Below are positions 59,404 to 64,000 of a DNA stretch of 64,000 nucleotides, piece by piece. The notes under the pieces were generated by a model, which saw nothing but the letters and a program-made list of their open reading frames with translations, was not told the origin of the DNA and did no database searches. Source of the stretch: Ignelater luminosus (taxonomy: Eukaryota; Arthropoda; Insecta; Coleoptera; Elateridae); contig VTPC01000413.1 of the NCBI GenBank assembly GCA_011009095.1, positions 134,184 through 198,183 on the forward strand, read 5' to 3'. A program made the translations under genes and the position numbers. Position 1 is the stretch's first letter; the number at the start of each line of letters is the position of its first letter.

Positions 59404-61810
59404 AACAGTCGGTTTCAATAAAAACGGGAAATTAAATTTTTCATAATGTAGACTGAGCTTTATCCCTCAATCAATTATCTGTTTATTCGACAATTTACCT
59501 ATTTATTTATAAATTGACAGATATGTTAACTTTTTTTCTAATAAACCATATTCAAACTAAAAAATTATTAAAAATATTTTTTTTTATTTAACATTTTTTA
59601 TTAATCCACCTGGATTGAATCTCTGAAACATTCTGTATAATTTTTTATACATTCTTCAGAAGTTATACAGAATCGGTAATATAAAATTCTCTTTACAGTC
59701 TCAACATACCTGTTTCAAAAGATTTCTTCAAGAATTTACTGGCAAAGCACACTATTGTTTCTAATAATCTAGTCTTTTTATGCTAAGTTTAAAATGACGT
59801 CATAGTAATTAAGATTTACCAACAATAGGTTAACTCTAACTCTCTTTTTCTGTAATGTTATGTTTCATAACAGATGTTACAGAAATGCTATTCAGTAAAT
59901 TGTATGTTGCAGTTCCTGTAATGTAGCAGCAGTGGCGATGTTTTTAAGCAGAGTAGTATAGTAATATCAGGAAATATATTATGCAGGTTGTCACAATTAG
60001 CCAAGCGTCAGTGGGTTTAAAACAAAAATATCAGACATTGAATAAAAATTTGTTAAAGTAAATACAAAAAATTGTATTGCCATCCTCATTAGAACTGTTA
60101 TTAATTCACTGCGTAACTACTAGTTAGACACCCCCATGGGCGTTTGAAAAACATTGACAACATATGCATCATTTAATGCAAAGTTAGTGTGATTGTTAAA
60201 ACAAAAATCAAGTTGTCTTTACTTTGTGCAACTTCGTGAAAGTATTCATCATGGGATGTACACACACTTTTAGTGTAATTTTTCCAAAATGCTATTTAAA
60301 GCATTCTTTGCATCCATCAACAAATAAAGAGATTTGTTAATATTCAAAATACCATGATAGTGTATTATAATTCTGGAAATTCAATGTTATAGTAGAAAAC
60401 AGTATATACAGAGTTGTTGTAACGTAACATATGAAATTTTAATTTCTATTATTCATATGTTAAATAACAGTATGTTAATAATAACATACATTCAGGTTAC
60501 AGAATAAGGAGGTAATCAAACTTATTAAATCTGTTGTGCAGACAAAACAATGGAATCTAGTAAGTTTTTCATATGCAATGTTTGTGTTAGTCTTCTGTTG
60601 CTTTGAAATTTGTAGGTTAGTTATGGGTTTTTCTTCCTAGTTTTTGCTGCCCTTCACTTTGAAGTTTTGTTTAGAACATAATTTGACAACTCCGCATAGA
60701 CCTATCCATTTTGTGTATATGGTGAATATACTCAAATAAGTAGTGCGTGTGCCCTTCAATCTCGCTTGTAGGTTAGGGTATTGGACAGTTCTATTACGTC
60801 ACTGTCACTTGCAAGATTTATCTTGAACTAATAGTAAAATAGCATATGCAATAATATTATGTCTACAAGCCATGGAATATCTGTATCAAAACAAATTTAT
60901 CAGCAAGTTTTTTAGAGATCAGTTCATCAGTTATTCCATACCACTCTGTATTAATTCGCTATTTTATAAAAATAGATTTTTGATATTTTACCAACAATAA
61001 TTTATCGAAATTAATTCTAAAATAGAATACCTACAAATAATTTACATGTAAAATTTACTACAAATAAAAGCAACATACTCAGTGCGTTAAGCAATCTTTA
61101 GATAAGATAAATGAGGTTTAATATTAGAACTAAAGAAGAGAGATATAAGAGATAAAAAGGTAATACTTGTAGTTGTATTATTTTATACTGATGTTCACTT
61201 AAATGTAGACGAGGACAGTAATATTGTTAGTGCATGAAAAACACGTTTTAGTTATCAAAATTCTTTATTAAAAACTACACAAACTGACTTTCAAGAAAAA
61301 ATGAATTTGATGAAGCAGTATTTGATCTACATCGGGGTCAATTGGTAGAAAAGTAGATTATAAGATACCAATAGAAGGTGGCTTTAATTTAGAGTATAAT
61401 GTAGCTTATCAATGAAGACCCTTTTCAAATGGTTTTTAACTTTTTTATGATTCGAAGAATATATTCTATTTTGTTATATACATGAAACAAAGCTTAAAAA
61501 ACAAATGAATAGATTATAAGTTAAACTAATTATAAAATTAATTTCAATAGGCATAACATTAGATTTTCTTATTTTGATGAATGTTTCATAATTTCATACA
61601 AAGATTATCAAATCTTTGGATTATCTACCACTTAGTCGTAAACGCAGTTAATCACATTTAAAACATTTTGCTTACATTTAGCATTTTTGCTTTAGTATGT
61701 TAGTTTAGAGAATAATAACATTTAACATCACATTAATAAATATTTTATAAGTTACAATTATCATTGGTAATAATAAACTAATCAAATTAAAAACCTACAT
61801 CAGAGGAACA
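59404..61810. other. Intergenic / 3' flank of PHOSPHO-like gene
   Basis: AT-rich sequence. It includes the 3' UTR of the minus-strand phosphatase gene, of unknown length. No gene or element was recognised. Confidence 0.4.
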
Positions 61811-62539
61811 TCAACCAATAGTTTTTATAACATTTAGAATATCAAAACCTGTTTTCCATAAATGTACATCAGCTTTAACAGTACGTAATTCATCTTTAAT
61901 TGGTTTATTATCTTTAGCATCTCTTACTAAATCTGCACACTTATAACCTTCTCTACAAAAAGCCAAATCTCCATGATTTAATCGTAATATCGGACAAAAG
62001 TCATTAGGTCCATCACCAACATACATAACCTGCTGATATTCAACACCAGCTTTTTTTTGAGCCTTAATATAGTCTTCTAAGATTTGGCCTTTGCAAAGAT
62101 TTTTTTCACTTAAATTACACCAATCTTGAAGGTGATACATTTCAATTTTTAATAAACCATTTGAAAATTCAGCAGGATTAGTAAAAACTTTCTTAATATT
62201 ATTTAAAAGTTTATGTTCTTTTAACCAAACATTTATAAAATAAGAATTTGAATCACTTATAATTATCACATCATAATTGAGATTTTCAGACAAATCTTTT
62301 ATAAGTTCAGGCATACCACAGATCGGTGGAATATCAATAATAGCCTTTGTTATTATAGACTTATCTATACCTTCTTTATGTAGTATTTCAAAGATGTTTC
62401 GCATGTAAGCTGTCCATCCATTACGTATATATTTTGGAGTAATATGTTTAGGTACTAAATCTTGAGCAACATGATCAGTATTTTCGAGGGTAATTGTTTT
62501 ATCAAAGTCGAAAGCTGCCAAACGTTTTCCTCGACTCAT
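61811..62539 (-). CDS. HAD-family phosphatase, PHOSPHO1/PHOSPHO2-like
   Basis: Single coding exon, ATG at 62539-62537, TGA at 61813-61811, 242 residues, matching the roughly 240-residue length of PHOSPHO2. Catalytic motifs: FDFDKTIT at 10-17 (nucleophile D11, acid/base D13), VIIISDSN at 91-98 (motif II), CKG near 149-151 and VGDGPNDFCP at 174-183 (metal-binding motif). No signal peptide, so it is probably cytosolic. Vertebrate PHOSPHO2 hydrolyses pyridoxal 5'-phosphate, and PHOSPHO1 acts on phosphoethanolamine and phosphocholine; which substrate this one uses is not certain. A splice acceptor (CTTTGCAG) abuts the ATG, so a spliced 5' UTR (or a short upstream coding exon) is likely; two apparent extra N-terminal codons lie in the intron. 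It is convergent with the adaptor gene. Confidence 0.93.
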   Translation of the reverse strand: MSRGKRLAAFDFDKTITLENTDHVAQDLVPKHITPKYIRNGWTAYMRNIFEILHKEGIDKSIITKAIIDIPPICGMPELIKDLSENLNYDVIIISDSNSYFINVWLKEHKLLNNIKKVFTNPAEFSNGLLKIEMYHLQDWCNLSEKNLCKGQILEDYIKAQKKAGVEYQQVMYVGDGPNDFCPILRLNHGDLAFCREGYKCADLVRDAKDNKPIKDELRTVKADVHLWKTGFDILNVIKTIG

Positions 62540-63853
62540 CTGCAAAGAAAAGCATTTATGACAAAATAAACAAACAAAAGAAAAAATGTACTTTCGGTGC
62601 TTTGATCACCGTTTGAAGAAAAGATCTTGTAAGAAGCATAAAAGGCAATTTCTCAAGAATAAAATGGAATTTTAACTGATAGCCGTTTTAAGAACACTTA
62701 ATTTTGTTCAAAAGACATTTGCATGGAATAAAATTTAAGGTTATCGTTCTACCATACGATAGGTGTAGGTTTTACAATTATAAAATAAAGATTACTACTT
62801 TAGTAAACGGTGTTATTTTACCTTTTTAATATTATATAAAAGCTAAGAATATTATTTCCACAAAAATTATATTTTAAAAAATACTGTTTTTTACACAGAA
62901 ATTAAAAATTTAACTAAAAAACATGGTTTCGATTGGTTAAAACGGTTAAAACGTTTTAGACGCTAAAAAAGGTAGCTTGATATATCTACAGGGTGATACC
63001 TATATTAGTGTAACGAAGGAGCAACTGTTTTACCAAAGCCAAATATAAAAAGATTTTTTTTATAATAAAGTGCTCCTCCTCCCCAACTTTTCGCCACAGA
63101 TATAGATATCGACATAATACTTTCTAAACTGTATAAATTACGTCATAACATCTTTTAGTGACGAAAGGGCTGTTTAAAAACTCTTATAAATACAAACAAC
63201 TACAGTTCCTTATATAAGTAATTTAACCAATAACCAATATCGCATACTGTTCTTGAGATATTAAAAAACATTTGACCTTAACATCGCCTCTAAATAATAT
63301 TTAATCTAGGCTATAGATTTTGAGTGATTTGAGACTTTTACTAGAAAGTAGCGCATTCTATGGGAAAATAATTTTTAATAGAATACCACGTAGAAGAAAT
63401 GTAAAAGAAATTGTAAAGAATTTTTTATAACGATAAAGATTTGTCGTATTGGCTTGACAAATGGAGTGGATGGTCACAAGTTGGATGACCCCATGTTGAC
63501 TTATAGGCTATGTTTTTGAGAATGTAACTAGACCCACGCTCACAGATTCTAGTAAATGAGAAAATGGATTATTCCATATGAAGCGGTCCAGAATTGAATT
63601 TATTGGTGGCTCGATCATTATAAAAAATCTTATGGTATATTATCCTACGGTAATTACAATGACAACGTTAACAGGCTAGAGGTTTACCATCATTTTCAGC
63701 TACTAACCGACCAAGTTACAAACATTTTTTTATCTAATAATTATCTAATCTTCGAATAAGCTTAATTTGGTCAAAATAAACATTTTTGCCTCTTTGACTT
63801 TTTTAAATCGATAGTTTTTGAGATATAAGACATTCAAACTTGAGAAATGACTA
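62540..63853. other. 5' flank/intron of PHOSPHO-like gene, with one TACAGGGTG end
   Basis: AT-rich. A CTACAGGGTGATACCTATAT word near 62986 resembles a MITE end, but no partner end is seen. The segment 63440-63700 is less AT-rich but not identifiable. Confidence 0.4.
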
Positions 63854-64000
63854 CAGTAATACCCCGACTTACGCTACCCCTTTTACCCAAATTCGAAGTT
63901 ACGCAATTTTTAAATCTCCTCTTCGATTCGTCTTTTGTTGACAGAAGACCTCAGTTCAATTAAAAAAAGGTTACAAATTTTGGAAAACAGACTCTAACGA
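63854..64000. mobile_element. Pogo/Tigger-like short element, copy 2 (cut by window end)
   Basis: It starts CAGTAATACCCCGACTTACG after a TA (63852-63853). Its inner part (GATTCGTCTTTTGTTGACAG, then TTACAAATTTTGGAAAACA) matches the inverted right half of the copy at 6222-6650. It is therefore the same family in opposite orientation. The far end lies outside the window. Confidence 0.75.

Noticed and set aside
63440..63700. Possible further mariner-type transposase remnant
   Set aside because: A loose resemblance to the last catalytic block could not be extended in any frame and there are no terminal repeats.
1..64000. CRISPR array, operon or bacterial defence system
   Set aside because: No regularly spaced direct repeats were seen, and the gene structure is clearly eukaryotic with introns and insect-type transposons.

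Overview
The window looks like AT-rich nuclear DNA of an animal, most probably an insect. The reasons are spliced genes with GT-AG introns, many decayed Tc1/mariner-type transposons and their short derivatives (TA target duplications, 'TACAGGGTG' ends), and relics of LTR and non-LTR retrotransposons. I see nothing bacterial: no operons, no ribosome-binding-site pattern, no CRISPR. The exact order (for example Hymenoptera) cannot be settled from this sequence alone.

Three protein-coding genes can be supported. (1) A minus-strand, four-coding-exon gene (7927-17210) encodes a 398-residue secreted protein with a pentraxin domain, including an exact match to the pentraxin signature, plus a long C-terminal region of unknown function. 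(2) A plus-strand gene (35262-54202, 13 coding exons recognised, 987 codons, 5' end missing) encodes an insect member of the SRCIN1/p140Cap-KIAA1217 family of coiled-coil (AIP3-like) adaptor proteins. Its exon phases are mutually consistent throughout, and five middle exons are symmetric phase-1 cassettes. (3) A minus-strand gene (61811-62539) encodes a HAD-family PHOSPHO1/PHOSPHO2-like phosphatase. Genes 2 and 3 are convergent.

The rest is intronic or intergenic and rich in mobile DNA. Going along the window: a pogo/Tigger-like short element (6222-6650) with a second copy entering at the right edge (63854-64000, opposite orientation); an internally deleted mariner inside the pentraxin-gene intron (12047-12972); a decayed Tc1-like element (about 21415-22819); a second mariner of the mellifera-like type (23122-24323); a LINE 3' tail (26246-26370); a decayed Ty3/gypsy pol fragment (27170-28310); a composite element built of direct and inverted copies of one unit (31160-32328); a foldback element (42250-42717), a near-perfect hairpin (49516-49637) and a LINE reverse-transcriptase fragment (50040-50290), all in introns of the adaptor gene; and several small inverted-repeat elements in 55-60 kb.

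The genes do not form a pathway and their proximity looks incidental. I found no strong evidence of a new multi-gene system. The most interesting points are a paxillin-type LD motif in the adaptor protein, its run of symmetric cassette exons, the insect pentraxin with its unexplained C-terminal half, and the composite/foldback elements.
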